Source of the DNA: Arenicola marina
Taxonomy: Eukaryota > Annelida > Polychaeta > Arenicolidae
Direction: 5' to 3'
Assembly (NCBI GenBank): GCA_964019135.1
Contig: OZ025257.1
Span: forward strand, 20,549,971 to 20,613,970
Length of the DNA: 64,000 bases
This document shows positions 1 to 12,149 of this stretch, one piece after another. The translations under genes and the position numbers were made by a program. The notes below the pieces were generated by a model. The model was not told where the DNA came from. It was given only the letters and a program-made list of their open reading frames with translations, and searched no databases. Within the stretch, counting starts at the first letter, position 1; each line of letters opens with the position of its first letter.

Positions 1-660
1 GACTATGCGACGCATGGGGAAAGCGATTGAAAGAAATCATTTCCGTGTGTCACCCACCCGAGGGGTACGGCCACTGTAACGTCTGGAATGAAATCATTTC
101 TGTGTGACAACCACCCGAGACGACCACCGCTGCAACGTCTGAAGAACTATTTCACTGTGGCACACACCCGAGCAGACGATTGGGGGCAACTATTCCCATG
201 TGACACCCGCCCGCCAAGGCCACCATTGTCCATAGTGTCTGGAAGAAACTATTTCCGTGAGACAGCCAGCTTACAAGACGGCTTCAGTAGCTTTGGGCCA
301 AGCTATATTAATATGACAACTACTGGAAAATACACCGCGACGGCAGCGTCTGACGACATTTTTTATTAGGACACCAACCTGAAAAGTTCGCCACCGCCGC
401 GTCTGAAAGAAATTATTTCACTGTGACACGCCGCAGTGTCCGATGAACTATTTCACTGTGACACCCATCAAAGCAGACGATCGAGAAAAGCCGATTTCAC
501 CTGTTCAGTGGGTGTGGGTGTTGGGGGAGGAGACGCCGGGATTCACGGTAATAATGTCAGCCCGAGGCGGCAGTGTGACATCACCCAGATAGTGAGTGCG
601 CCATATGGCCACATGGATTGCAGACATATTTAATTATTTCCGTGCGACACCCATCCGCCG
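1..660. repeat. Degenerate minisatellite, about 54-bp unit
   Basis: A motif close to GAAACTATTTCCGTGTGACA followed by a C-rich CACCCGCCCG segment recurs near 34, 88, 142, 188, 242, 404, 443 and 632. The first spacings are 54 bases, then they become irregular. Units are strongly diverged, so this is an old array. Short open frames inside it have no conserved character and are not called as genes. Confidence 0.6.
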
Positions 661-1420
661 GGTGCCGCCAGCCATCTGGGAGGTCATAAGATGTCACATG
701 ACTCCGACTTGGAACAGGAAGTAAGTCAACACTAAATATGCACACGGTCATGTAGATAGAGGCACAAAACCTTTTGATGATGACGCACGCCCGGCGAATG
801 CGTGTCGACCGAACGACGTGTAGAGGACATCACTGATACTACCACCTTCACGGGCCGTTAAGCAACCATAACTTCCTGGTCAACGTCCGCCCGGCAAGTA
901 CAAAGCTGGGAGGCTATACGCGCAGGGAGGAAGGTGTAAGCCAGAGTAGAATGTGTGGTGGTGAAATTAATAGGGTGGAGAAGGGGAGAGCGGGAGAGCG
1001 GGGTGGGGATTGGTGCAGGTTATGAGCCAAGAAAAAGACGAAAACAGCCTCGCGGGCGTGCGCCTGGGTGGGAAGGCGGGGGGGGGGGCAGACACCCCTA
1101 ATTAAATAGGGACATTGGGGATTATTATGGAGGACTTGTGGAAGGGCTTGTGGAGGCGGCATCGTCCAGGACTCAGCCTTCGGCCTCTTGCCAGCAGCGT
1201 CATAATTAATGGAATAAACGATGAACCGAGTGACCTCTGGCCTCCGCTTGACCTTTTAACGGCCGGCCATTGGCACTAATCTCTTCTCCAGGGGCCAACT
1301 GGATCGGCCAAGCCCCAGAAGTACCGGCGGCCATGGATGCAGAAACCAGAAAAGGGAAAGCGACCAGAGGGAAGATCAGGCCGGCCCACGGACAGCCAAG
1401 AAGGAAGGCGAGGAGGCCAC
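661..1420. other. Intergenic, no gene recognised
   Basis: Unique-looking sequence with one poly-G run near 1,079-1,088. No coding region, RNA gene or element with definable ends was seen on either strand. Confidence 0.5.
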
Positions 1421-1760
1421 CCAAACACCAGAAGAGGCTAACCAAACATGAAAAGAAAGAAGAGGCGACCCAACGGGAAAAGGGAATGAAAACAGTCACA
1501 CACCAGAAGGAAAAAACAACAACTAAACATCTAAGGGAAGAAGCTCACACACCAAAAACAACATGCAGTCAGTCATACACCAGAAGGAAACAGATTCAAA
1601 ACAAGCACTAAAGTCGAGACCAAGAAGAGGCCAATTACACACCAGAGGGTACAAAAAGCAATGAAACACCAGGACTATAAAAGGCCAAGCAAATATTGAA
1701 AGGAAGACGCGATCACTCAAACACCAGTTGTAAGAAAACGCTAATCCTTCACCAGGCCCC
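1421..1760. repeat. Degenerate A-rich tandem repeat with ACACCAGAAGG core
   Basis: The core ACACCAGAAGG or close variants occurs near 1,428, 1,500, 1,548, 1,576, 1,640, 1,664 and 1,720, separated by purine-rich spacers. The lysine/arginine/glutamine-rich open frame across it simply reflects this composition. Confidence 0.45.
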
Positions 1761-2705
1761 CCTTTTACTACCAAAGATCACTTAATCTCTAAATATGGGA
1801 TTAGATGATATTCGCACAAAAACACACTTTAATTAGATGGATTAGTGGAAAGACATAGGAGATCACCCCATCCGTTCGCAATATCCAGCCAATCATTGTT
1901 TCAGCTTTGGAAAGGCGAAGGAAATTAGCCAATCATGTCAACAATTTTGAGGATTATCCTTGTTTCCAGGATTCCAAACAAATATCGGAATGGGCGACCG
2001 CATACATATACCAAGACAAACCACACGCTGTCCTACGTTGAGGAAAAAACACCTTGCAAAAACCACTTCCCCTTGCGATAGCGACTGAGGGAAATACTTA
2101 TCAGATGCTATTACACAGTTTGTAATGATGTACAGATATATGACTATAGATATTTCCTCTTTGGCGTTGTTTCAGGTTGTGCTGCTGGACTGGCTACAGC
2201 TAGGGCACTTCATTCCTTAAACCGCGCAGCGAGATATCTCCTACATATGCAATGGTTTGTAACAATTTCGGCTAGAACCCGTGGGTTCACCGCTGGCGTT
2301 CACCTCATCCTACATAGACTGTCACTGTGCCACTTGGACTTCACGAAGCTGACATACGAAAGAGTGGTTGAAGAATGTGGTGATTAACATGGCTAACGAT
2401 CCAGCCAGTGTCACACTTGCCGCCTGTCGGCCACGTCCGCGACCGAAAAGTAAGGATTGCCTGAAACAAATGGTTGTTCTGAAACAAATGGTTGTTAAGT
2501 ATATACCACAACCAACAGCTGCTATATCTAGATTTCCCGGTGCTAAGGTCATGATTAAACAAGATGGCCGACATATCACATGATATATATAGGGCCTACG
2601 CGACGTATTGTCCAATCGTTCACAAATATCTCACCAAAACATTGTCGCCGCTAGGTGATCCATTTCATTCCTATTGTCTCCATTGTGTCGTCGCAAACGC
2701 GCGAT
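1761..2705. other. Intergenic, no gene recognised
   Basis: No gene or mobile element with definable ends was seen. A small direct repeat of a GAAACAAATGGTTGTT-like motif lies at about 2,463-2,495. Confidence 0.45.
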
Positions 2706-2789
2706 CGGTTTCCTCGTCTCGTGTCACTACGGCAACCCGTGCACTGTCGGTTTCCTCGTCTCGTGTCACTACGGCAACCCGTTGACTGT
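2706..2789. repeat. Two-copy 42-bp tandem repeat
   Basis: CGGTTTCCTCGTCTCGTGTC begins at 2,706 and again at 2,748. The two 42-bp units are nearly identical, indicating a recent local duplication. Confidence 0.8.
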
Positions 2790-4019
2790 CGTCTGTTGAC
2801 CGGCAGAACGAGACACCGACCCGTGGCCAACACAGCTGCCACTCGCACTGACTGACTGACAGCCAGAGGTCCGGATTATGGGAGTTCCCGAAACAGGATA
2901 AAGAGATTCTGACACACGCACATACATACGTATGCATGTACGTATTTATAATATAATATGTATATATAACATGCCTCTGACGTCATCGGTCGTTGAACTT
3001 TGACCTTTACGCCTACAATTAGCGCCGCCGTTATTTTAACATGGCTTTGTGGTTTGGTTAATGAATGATGGCAAATGGAGGCCGGCTCATTCCGGGAACA
3101 AGCATGACACGATCGCCGTTATAAGTCCCCTTGTTCACTTTCTGAAAGGAACGGTGGCGCTGGTGGCGCTGGTGGCGGGGCCGGCCGCTGTGTGGAGGTG
3201 TCGAGGGACGGGTGGGCGCATTGTGTCGCCGACAAAGACCTCACCCGGGCACGACCTCTCACCCTCAGGTGGGTAGACCGGACCGCAAATCCGCACCATG
3301 TTGCCTTAATTAAGCCGGCATCGGTGGGTGGGAGGTGGTAAGCGGGTGACGTAAACTGGACGGAAGCCTGCTGAGATAAGCTGTCATTCGGTATGGAATC
3401 TTAGCGGGAGGGTAAGTGTGCGTGTGTGTGGGGGTGGAGGTGGGAGGAGGGGGGGGGGGGTAGGTGTCCCCACCATGTGCTGACAACCCCGGGGCAATGA
3501 TGAGCCGATCGATCTAACACAGCCACCTACCTCCCACCCCAACCCACCCCAGCCCACCACTTACTTCTTGTCACCCTCCCCACCCACCCACACCCCCTCC
3601 TGCACGTCTCCCTCCGCGTTTCCTTTGGCATCCAGGCTGACACTGGTGACATCTCGTATAAGGGCGACCTCGTCTTAGTATAGGTGGAGACAACAAAGAC
3701 TAATGCATGACCTTAAAGAAAAGGGCCAAGCTCCCGACCACCCACCCACCCACCCATCCCCCCACACACACCCGGGCCCCACAGCCATCCCCAGGTAAGG
3801 GGTAGTCGTCCGCCAGGGTCATGCTATTCACCCCACTCACACCATGCCTATTGTGTATCTCTTTATCAGCTGATAAAACAGCTCTTAAGTCTCTACGCAA
3901 CTGACACGGGCGTCCCCTTTCAAACTGGTCGAGAATTAACCCGGATTAACTGATGGATTAACGGATTAACCCCTACCCCAGGCCCCAATATGGTTTGAGG
4001 CCAAGGTCACGAACGCAAC
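2790..4019. other. Intergenic with GT/G-rich and C-rich low-complexity tracts
   Basis: It contains an AT-rich stretch (about 2,936-2,972), a GTG repeat (about 3,153-3,178), a GT/G-rich run (3,416-3,463) and a C-rich pyrimidine tract (3,518-3,605). No gene was recognised. Confidence 0.45.
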
Positions 4020-4510
4020 GGTCATCATGAAAAGACATAATCCACCATGAAGGCCGCACAAAGCTCGTAATGAAAGACATCTAGGTCGTAATGAAAGACA
4101 TATGGTTCGTAATGAAAGGCATATAGGTCGTAATGAAAGACATATAGGTCGTAATGAAAGAAATATAGGTCGTAATAAAAGACGGGTCGTAATGAAAGAC
4201 AGGTCGTAATAAAAGACATACATGTCGTAATGAAAGACACATAGGTCGTAATAAAAGACACCTAGATCGTAATGAAAGGCACACAGGTCGTAATGAAAGG
4301 CACACAGGTCGCAATGATAAACACATAGGTCACGATAGTAAACATTTCGTAATGTTAAGGACAGCTGATAATGGTAAAAATAGTTCATAGTGGTAAGCAC
4401 AGTTCGTAGTGGTAAAACAGTTCGTAGTGGTAAACACAGCTTGTAGTGGTAAAAACAGTTCGTAGTGGTAAACACAGTTCGTAATGGTAAACGTATAGGA
4501 TACAGTAGCA
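4020..4510. repeat. Compound minisatellite: 21-bp units, then 18-19-bp units
   Basis: About 4,067-4,335 is built of units close to CGTAATGAAAGACATATAGGT (21 bp). From about 4,340 to 4,500 the unit changes to TTCGTAGTGGTAAACACAG (18-19 bp). Because 21 is divisible by three, minus-strand frames stay open and show a 7-residue periodicity. This is not evidence of coding. Confidence 0.85.
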
Positions 4511-6013
4511 ACAATATGTGTCTGAATGGAAGTCACATCCGTACGTGAATGATTAAAGCTAAGAAATGTATGTCATACAACACATGAACAACGTCTAAAG
4601 CATAATTGTGCACCATTTGGCAGCCGTGACACAGAACTGCTGCTTCGTAACACAGTTCCGACAACCATTGCCCGAACCCCCATTGCAGCCACGACCCCAC
4701 ACCCAAAGCTGCACGTATATATACTACTCACTATAATACAGATCAACCTTCCCCAATCTGTGTCCAATCTGTTACTCGTGTGACCATGCATGGTAAAGGC
4801 AAACGTCTTTGTATTATACACTCAGATATCTCTGCATAGGGGTGATCCTTAGCAAATTGTGAGTAGTATATACATATATTGGTCAACCATTGCAGCACTC
4901 AACATATGATGGTCGTAGTTGGTGAGATTTTCCTGGTGTTATCACACGCTATTACCCGGCCGTCCGTACATATTGCGTACTATGAACGGCGCCGAAGTAA
5001 CTGATATAGATGTAGTTATATCAACGGAACGTGGGCCCGACAGATATAGTCTTTATGGAGACAAGGTGGGAAGTATCTGGTGCCCCTCCCCCCTACCCCC
5101 CCCCCACCCTCTGGTGGTCGCGTCCTCTTTGTAGGTGGCGATGGGTGTAGGGGGCGCGGACTCCTGCCACAGGCGGTTTGACCGCCAGGGGGCGAAAGAG
5201 CGACTCTGTGGGGGTGAGCTAGGGTCGACCACAGACCCGTTATCGACCAGCGGCAGATAATGGTACCACGGTAAACGCCGGGAAGGTGGAAAGGGTCCGG
5301 GTACATGGGAGGGGAGGAGTGTATAGGGGTAAGGGAGGTGGGTAAGGGGGAAGGGGGGGGGCTGCGGGTAGGCGGGGAAGGAAGGAGCGAGGAGGGAAAG
5401 GGGAGGAAGGGAGCGGCGGGGAAAGATGACGGAGGGAAAAAGGAAGCTGGGGGGGGGGGGGGGGGAGTGTGATATAAGATGCGTGATGATCTGATGGCCG
5501 GAACCTGTAGGCAATAACGTCACCATGCCAAGCGAGGTCGAAGCGTGCTAAAATACAAATTCCGGTTTCAGGGTTTAGCTCTGCCCAGGATGTTCGTACC
5601 TCGACCCTGGCTGATGTCACGAAGGGCTGCTACAGGCGTATATAGTACCGGTGGCTTCCGTCCTCCCAGACACGTCACACACAGCCTTGTAATGGAAGTA
5701 ATAGATGGCGAGGGGCCGAGGGTCGGGGCTGGCGGGGAGGGTAGGTGGTGGTGTGGGAGGGGGGGGGGGGGTACACTTTGGCCGCAGACGCGAGACATCT
5801 TCCAGGATATTGTCTTACCATCCCTGGAGGTTCCAAGGCCCATGGACGGCGGTGTGTACGTGTTGGGCTGGTGGGACAAACGCTCACCCTTGTTGACGTG
5901 CGGGAAACGCGTGTGGGGGAAAAAAAACCCCACGAAGCCACAACGTGGTATGCGGTTTCGCGGACCCCACCGCATCTCACTCATCGTCTAAAACGCGTTG
6001 CAGCAACACGCCC
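4511..6013. other. Intergenic with several poly-G/poly-C runs
   Basis: Homopolymer runs lie near 5,096-5,105 (C), 5,449-5,465 (G, about 17) and 5,759-5,770 (G). The proline- and glycine-rich open frames here come from these runs. No gene was recognised. Confidence 0.45.
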
Positions 6014-6042
6014 CACGGTGACGTCACAGTGACGTCACCGTG
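6014..6042. promoter_or_regulatory. 29-bp palindrome with two CRE octamers
   Basis: Two 14-bp arms are perfectly inverted around the single base at 6,028, and each arm contains TGACGTCA, the full cAMP-response element octamer bound by CREB/ATF bZIP factors. The palindrome is directly visible. A regulatory role is inferred; no adjacent gene was recognised. Confidence 0.5.
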
Positions 6043-6829
6043 CCGTATCGGACGCCGCGACGAACGCCTCTTTAGTTAAGGATCCCGGGCGCACACAGGA
6101 CATCGGTTGGTTATTTATAATAATATATCGCCCTGGCCAGTGAAGCCCTATAACCATTACGAACAGTCGCTGTTGTTACACACGGTAGCCAGCCGGTAAT
6201 ACTAATTAACGACCCAGGCGCGCACCTGGGCCGTTAGAGGGCTCTGGCTGCTATCCGGCGCCCGGGACGGCGCACCGTACGGCGCACCGTTGACGAGCCG
6301 CAACGCCCACCAGCGCCCGGGAAGACCAGTCAGACCATCGGCACGGACGGAATGTTGTTGTGGCCAAGGTAACGAGTGTTTCTCCTCCTTGTTTTTCACT
6401 TCCTTCATCAATACCGATCTAGGCCCAGGAGATCACGGCATCTGTCGTACGGTCAATGACCTCGTCACAAGGCAGTCTAGAGTCTAGACGCAGGCAAGCC
6501 GGCTTGGCAACGGCTGAACCACTGGCTAGATCCAGTTCTCCAGGGAGCTCTATTGTCGCTTTAGTACGAGCCACAGCCAGCTTGTTATCGACTACTTCGG
6601 GCAACCCTCGGTTCATAAACAACTACCCGGGTAACCATCAACTAGATAACAACTACCTGGACAGCAAGTGACTTGCCAACAGCTTTTAAGTTTAGAACCA
6701 GATACTGAGCCATACTCAACCACTTTGAAACCAGCCACTTGGGCAACAACCAGTTTACAAACAGTTACCAGGGTAACAGCCTAGAAGCAGCAACTAGGCC
6801 AAAAACTAGTTGGCTCTGAAACTGAGGCA
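6043..6829. other. Intergenic; degenerate AACCAGC-rich lead-in to the 29-bp array
   Basis: No gene was seen. From about 6,590 the motif AACAACTACC/AACCAGYYAC recurs irregularly and grades into the well-formed 29-bp minisatellite that follows. Confidence 0.4.
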
Positions 6830-7340
6830 ACAAAAACATGGAACCAGCCTCTTGAGAAACCAAAACATGAAACCAGCTCCTTGGGAAACAAAACCATGGA
6901 ACCAGTTCCTTGGGATACCAAAGCATGGAACCAGCTTTATGGGAAACAAAAGCATGGAACCAGATCCTTGTGATATAAAAGCAAGGAACCAGCTCCTTAG
7001 GAAACAAAAGGATAGAACCAGCTCCTTGCGAAATAAAAGCATGAAACCAGCTCTTTATGAAACAAAAGGATGGCCCCAGCTACTTGGGAAAAAAAAGCAT
7101 GGAACCAGCTCCTCAGGAAACAAAAGCATGCAACCAGCTCCTTAAATACCCAAAGCAAAGAACCAGTTCCTTAAGAAACAAAGCTCTATGGAAAACAAAA
7201 GCATGGAACCAGATTTATGGGAAACAAAAACATGGAACAAGCTCTATGGGAAACAAAAGTATGGACCCATCTCCTCGGGAACCAACAATATGGAACCAGC
7301 TTTATGGCAAACAGAAGCATGGAACCAGCGCATTGGAAAA
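6830..7340. repeat. 29-bp minisatellite, about 17-18 copies
   Basis: The unit is close to GGAACCAGCTCCTTGGGAAA followed by CAAAAGCAT (29 bp) with base substitutions between copies. As 29 is not a multiple of three, each unit shifts the reading frame, yet long frames remain open because the unit lacks stops in most phases. No evidence of coding. Confidence 0.9.
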
Positions 7341-7423
7341 AACGAGATCAGCCAACTCCTTGGATCGTTGTGGTGAACATGTAGCCGTGTGACATTGGCC
7401 ACCCACCCGATGTAACCAAGAGT

Positions 7424-7660
7424 TTGGTTGGTTGGTTATTCAGGACGCGATAACCACTTTTGGTCCAATCGCGTCAATGAGAGAAGGAAGGGGGAGTGGA
7501 ACCATGTCCCCAGGGATAACCCCCTACTCTTTGCGAAGAAAGACATGGGATCTTTATCCTGCGACCACACAGACAAGGCCACAGCGGGGCTCGAACAATC
7601 GATCCACGTGCCGTTAGGTTCTCAGGTGACCAGAGCACTCAATGCGAGCGCTCCAGCCCA
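7424..7660 (-). mobile_element. tRNA-derived SINE, minus strand
   Basis: On the minus strand this reads: a tRNA-like head with a B-box-like GTTCGAGCC (near 7,587-7,597), a body including GTCGCAGGATAAAGATCC and GTAGGGGGTTA, then a 3-prime end in an (AACC)n tail (seen as GGTT at 7,424-7,438). The same body recurs at 31,247-31,468 and in part at 25,385-25,485. The A-box end is degraded here. The family is not matched to a named SINE. Confidence 0.75.
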
Positions 7661-7664
7661 CCGG

Positions 7665-7900
7665 AGGGGGGGAGGGGGATGGGGGGGGGGCGGGTGCTCT
7701 CTGAAAACTTGTGACCTGGGGGGGGGGGGTTTCTCTATGCTCTGAGAACTTGCGACCGGGGGGGGGGCATAGAGAACCCGACTTTAACAGTGTATGTTCA
7801 GTTTCCCAAGCGAGGGTTGCTCTCTCACCACTAGGGACTTTAACATGTATGTTAACATGTATGTTGTATTTTCTGCTTCTCAAGGGGGGGGGGGGCAAAA
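7665..7900. repeat. Dispersed poly-G repeat with CTTGCGACCGGGGG modules
   Basis: Tandem modules of GAGAACTTGCGACCGGGGGG with G runs are followed by ACTTTAACAGTGTATGTT. The same modules and tail appear inverted at about 49,674-49,790 inside an element with GGCGGATCTAG terminal repeats, so this is probably an end-truncated copy of that non-autonomous family. Confidence 0.6.
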
Positions 7901-8458
7901 GGCCATTTTTTTGGGCGGGTAAACAGCGCCTGAGTGCCCGCCAAACTGAAAATCTGCCCGCTAAAATTAAGACGGCCCGCCCATGGCCCATGGGTCTCTG
8001 GCTAATACCCTGCCAAGAGCAGGGTGGATGTTCTGGCGGGCGTGGTCTTCACCCCGGCACAGATGTCAGGTCAGGTGCACATGTTTTTTTCGGGGGCACT
8101 TTTTTTCTCGCCGCTCAATAAGACACTGGGGCCCGACCCTGGGCGTGGGCAATCGATGAATAACGACCAATAGGCAGCGAGAGTGCCCGCGGCCAGGCTG
8201 AGTGCTGGGTCAACACTGGAGAGGACCCCAGGTAAACACCACCGGGCAAACGGACGGCTCCCGGGGTCTACCGAAGGGAAGAGTGGCCTTGGACCTAGCT
8301 AGTCCACCTATTGCACAACAACAACAACCCTGTTATGATTGACCATCGCTAGGCTGGCTTCACTGGTTCAAGCGATAACACATTTACCAACACTAGATCA
8401 GAAGTTGACCATTACCAGCACTGGATCTGTGGTTGACCATCACCACCAATGGGTCAGT
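7901..8458. other. Intergenic, GGGCGGG/GCCCGCC-rich stretch
   Basis: Around 7,912-7,985 short GGGCGGG and TGCCCGC motifs recur. This may be a decayed repeat, but no ends can be defined. No gene was recognised. Confidence 0.35.
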
Positions 8459-8808
8459 GGTAGCCCCGGTACATGCCTCTCTGACCACGCCCGTAAACGG
8501 AGCAAAGCCATGTCGTGCACCAGACCTAAAATGTGAAATCGCAGACCAGTGACTCAAGTTGCGTATCCTTACAGAATAAATATGCATGGCCTACCCGTCA
8601 ATGTGTTCCACTAGGTTCCTAAAGCTTTTATGACTTCCGTCGGACAGTCATTTCTTTGGTTGGCAATGTGATTTTCTTGAAATCCAGGCGTCCTTTGTCA
8701 TCTCTCGCTTGGTTTTGAATGCTCCGCCATTCCCCGGAAGTCAACAAACGCCGCCTGATCCCTTGCTCCGTTTGCGAGCGTCTCAGAGAGGCATGTACCA
8801 GGGCTAGG
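8459..8808. mobile_element. Imperfect long inverted repeat, candidate foldback or MITE remnant
   Basis: The left arm (about 8,459-8,506) includes GGTACATGCCTCTCTGA and AAACGGAGCAA. The right arm (about 8,763-8,808) is its imperfect reverse complement. About 255 bp separates the arms. No clear target duplication was found, and the family is unknown. Confidence 0.5.
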
Positions 8809-10320
8809 TCAGTGGCTGACCACTAAGACCATTGGGTCAGTGATATCACTGAACGTACTGATCAAAATCTATACCAGAATATAGTGTAGAATATAGTGAT
8901 CTCCTCCCCCCCACCCCGTTACAAGACATGGTAAAACTCATAAGACACGAACCCATGACACTTTGGTGTGCAAGTCAGGTCAGACTCCTAAAGGGAGTTC
9001 GCCCCCACTGGACGATATCGCTGTAGTCTCCATGGCAAAACATATAATGAATGATATTTGTAACGTTCCGTTAAAATAATACTTACATTTTGTCATCTAC
9101 CGAGCATACTGGGGCGTGTTATCAACTTCCGGTATTTTTACCGCAATCGGCCAAACGCCCAGACACCACCACAAGGCTGATGTAAACTGCGCGCAATCTC
9201 TAGTGTGGTGCCCAGTGCAATGACCGCTGAAAGCAAGCTTTCCTTCCAGGGACAACGGCTCGCTCTCGGCCCAAGGCCTGTGAGAGGGTTGTAAACACCT
9301 ACAGTGCAGTCGACTCACCTCCATCGTGGCAAAGAAATCCGTTTCCAGATTACGCCCACACAGCCAGTCTGTCAATGTTACGGTGGCCTACAATGTTCAA
9401 CATGCAGTTGACCTATCGCAGGAAATCATATTCGTCACCGCGTTACCGACACAGGCCCAGTGGGTGTAGACCGGGCCTGTGTGCTATTCCTGTAGTTTTC
9501 CGATTGGTGGCGTCATGCTTTCGGTTTCACCGATTTCCTGCTATGAATCACGAATGAAAAAACCCGAGTAACCGAGCAGGGCGGTTCACCATGCCCGCTA
9601 AAAGGGTAGCGGATATACACATAAGGCTACATGTATATGAATGTATACGCGCGTGAGAGGAGGGGGTGGAGGGGGAGGGGGGATCCCCACATATCTATCT
9701 CGCTGACATCGGTGGCTGAGAGGCAACCAAAACACGAATGACGGTCCGATATAGCTGTCAACACACGAACGGTGGCGTGACCATTTGGTCATAACTTGTT
9801 TCTAAAATAACACTGTAAACATGTGCTTCAAAGGTGTAAATGGTAAATATGTGCTTCTGGGACAGCTGTCAGTACGTGTACTACGTCACAGATTTGTGTG
9901 TACTCCACTGGTTCACCGCAAAGTTTCAGGGATGCCAGAATAATTGGCTCCAAGGAATGACACGATTAGATTATTCTGGTTCTAATCAGGACAAATGTTA
10001 CAATTTTAGATACTGACATGATGTTGGCCGGAAGAAGGAGCGCTTCCAGTATGTTGTTTAAACATCATTTATTTAACGAGGTTCCCCAGAAAGAGATTGC
10101 CATCTGGCCCCTATAGGGTCATCTCAAAGCAGCAGCAGAGACATGTGCTAATACCTGCTTGCCCTGCTCTCTCTTTCTCTCTGGTATTGGCCTGCTATCC
10201 TCTCTTGTGGTAGTAACCCGTCAAACACACACAGCTAGCTTCATTGTGAGCTGCCAGCCGCCTTTCATGGCTTGGCTGTTTCGAGCTGCATGACGGGTGT
10301 GACGGACGGGCCCTGGTGCC
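8809..10320. other. Intergenic, no gene recognised
   Basis: It contains a small hairpin with 10-bp arms (ACACAGGCCC at 9,449-9,458 and its complement at 9,473-9,482). No coding region is supported. Confidence 0.45.
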
Positions 10321-10324
10321 AGAC

Positions 10325-10372
10325 GCCACCTGCTGCTGCTGCTGCTGCTGGTGGAGGCGGCGGCGGCGGCGG
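10325..10372. repeat. (CTG)n followed by (GGC)n microsatellite
   Basis: Seven or so CTG triplets run directly into a GGC run. It is a compound trinucleotide microsatellite with no surrounding conserved reading frame. Confidence 0.85.
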
Positions 10373-12149
10373 TTCGTATCCGTACTACTACGGTAACGGC
10401 CGCGTCACCAGGCTAAATATAGACTCCGAATGTTCCAGAAGATGGTGGCGTTCATAACCCGATAAACAGTCCATGCACTGAGTGAATCCGCATGCCTCAC
10501 ACAGCACTCCTGCCTCGGTCTACCCAAACGGGGGAAACTGCCCCGCCCATCACGACTGTCTTTACCTCTCTCAGAGCGAGGATCTTTCTCACTCACCTGC
10601 ATAAGAAGCGTCACATCAGCATAATTCCCGCGTGTGGATCGGGTGACAGAGAGTCAGGCCGGCAGAGAAAGAAGAAACTATATATGTGTCAAGGCCCCAG
10701 ATGGTCCGATCCATTATGTCGCCATCACTGACTGCCAAAAAGGGTTACCTAACTATGTGTGTCGAAGTCTTATGCGTCTCAAGGTCTTATCTGTCCGTCA
10801 CCGATCTCCGTTCCACTTCGCAACGCGACGATGTGCAAGCAAACTGCGTTCATTAACCCCCCCCCCCCCCACCCCGCCCTAGCCCATTTTGTTACGTGAC
10901 GCTGCGCAAGCAACCTGAGTACATTAACCGTGGTACAACCCCTAACCCTATAGCCCATACCCCCAACCCTATAACACATACCCCTAAACCCAAACCACAA
11001 CCCAGTGAGCGGAACGGCGATGACGAATACACACAGATAAGACCCAGCGACACATGCGCCCTCCACGTCCCCTTACGCACGAGTCGCGCATCTAACGCTT
11101 GTATTTTTAACCAGCGGTGACGTGAACGCACAGCTAAAACGGCCATGCGACCTTGACCTTGGCGGGATGGAAACCCCAGGTCACGGACGAGCTCAATGAG
11201 ATGATTGACACTTGCATGGGATATCTCTCTATGGCTGTTGCTACCGCGTAGTACTTTGGTCGATTGTGCACATGTATGTAACAAACAGCGTTGTAGGATA
11301 TGATAGCGGGTCACGCCAGATGCTGAGCATCGGCCTATATAGCTACGTACAGTGGGCCAGCCATGCTGCGCGGGCGGTTGGCCGGTGGGGTGAGGGCGAG
11401 GTTGGTATCGGGTAGGTGTAGTGGTATGTCCGCTTGGGGGTGCTGAGTGCAGTAAGCTCACGACCCGGAGGTCAAGGCCGCCGGTGTGACGTGTTAAAGG
11501 CGGCCGGTCGTGGCTCGGGTGTTGATCATCAAATATGGCTACATGTCATCTCCGTACATAGAGTCTTATAATTCAACCAACCAGGCCAGTCCATCCGGTC
11601 AAACCATGCGTGAAATACGCGGGGAAAGGTTGACGACGCTGGCTGCATACAGGTAGTGTATTGTATGAAACGGCGAAGCGGGTTGCGTTGTGAGGGAGGA
11701 GGGGGGGGGGGGCAGGGGCGGCGGGGGAAAAGTGCTGACTCAGACCTGTGGTGAGTGGGGGTGGGTGGGGGCTTTATAGCGGTTTGGTGGTGGGTGAGGT
11801 TGGGGTGGGGCAACCAACCCAGCTGCTTGGTGTATATACTATTTGTGTGTGTGTGTGTGGGGGGGGGGGGCATATAACCATCCAGCTGTATGGTGTGGGG
11901 TGGGAACCGGCAATACCCACCCGGTATCGCGGGGGGGGGGGGGGAATGACCCCGTAGGGCTGAGCCGCAGATGTCGCTGGACGACGTCAACAAGTAAACC
12001 GTAATATGAACTTCCCTCTTTGGTGTGTGAGCTCCACGTCTGATGTGTGTGGAGGGTTGGCTCGTACGGCGTGGTAACGGTTGAAGGGACCCAGGGCCAA
12101 TGAAAAAATGCGGAGGGGTTAACAAATAGATCCACAACCGAAGAACTAT
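10373..12149. other. Intergenic with poly-C/poly-G runs
   Basis: It includes a poly-C run (10,857-10,870), degenerate CCCTAACCCTATA-like repeats (10,925-11,000) and G runs near 11,699-11,712, 11,858-11,870 and 11,931-11,943. No gene was recognised. Confidence 0.45.

Noticed and set aside
3966..4514. 182-codon minus-strand frame rich in Tyr/Leu/Arg
   Set aside because: It is a translation of the 21-bp minisatellite; all minus frames show the same 7-residue period.
5053..5620. Proline-rich minus-strand frames
   Set aside because: Composition comes from poly-G/C and CCCT-rich runs; no start context, domain or neighbouring exons.
10925..11000. Interstitial telomeric repeat (CCCTAACCCTATAG-like)
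   Set aside because: Only a few irregular CCCTAA/CCCTATA words; no clean TTAGGG array.
11529..12137. 202-codon minus-strand proline/histidine-rich frame
   Set aside because: It spans several poly-G runs and low-complexity GGGTGGGG tracts; no conserved character.
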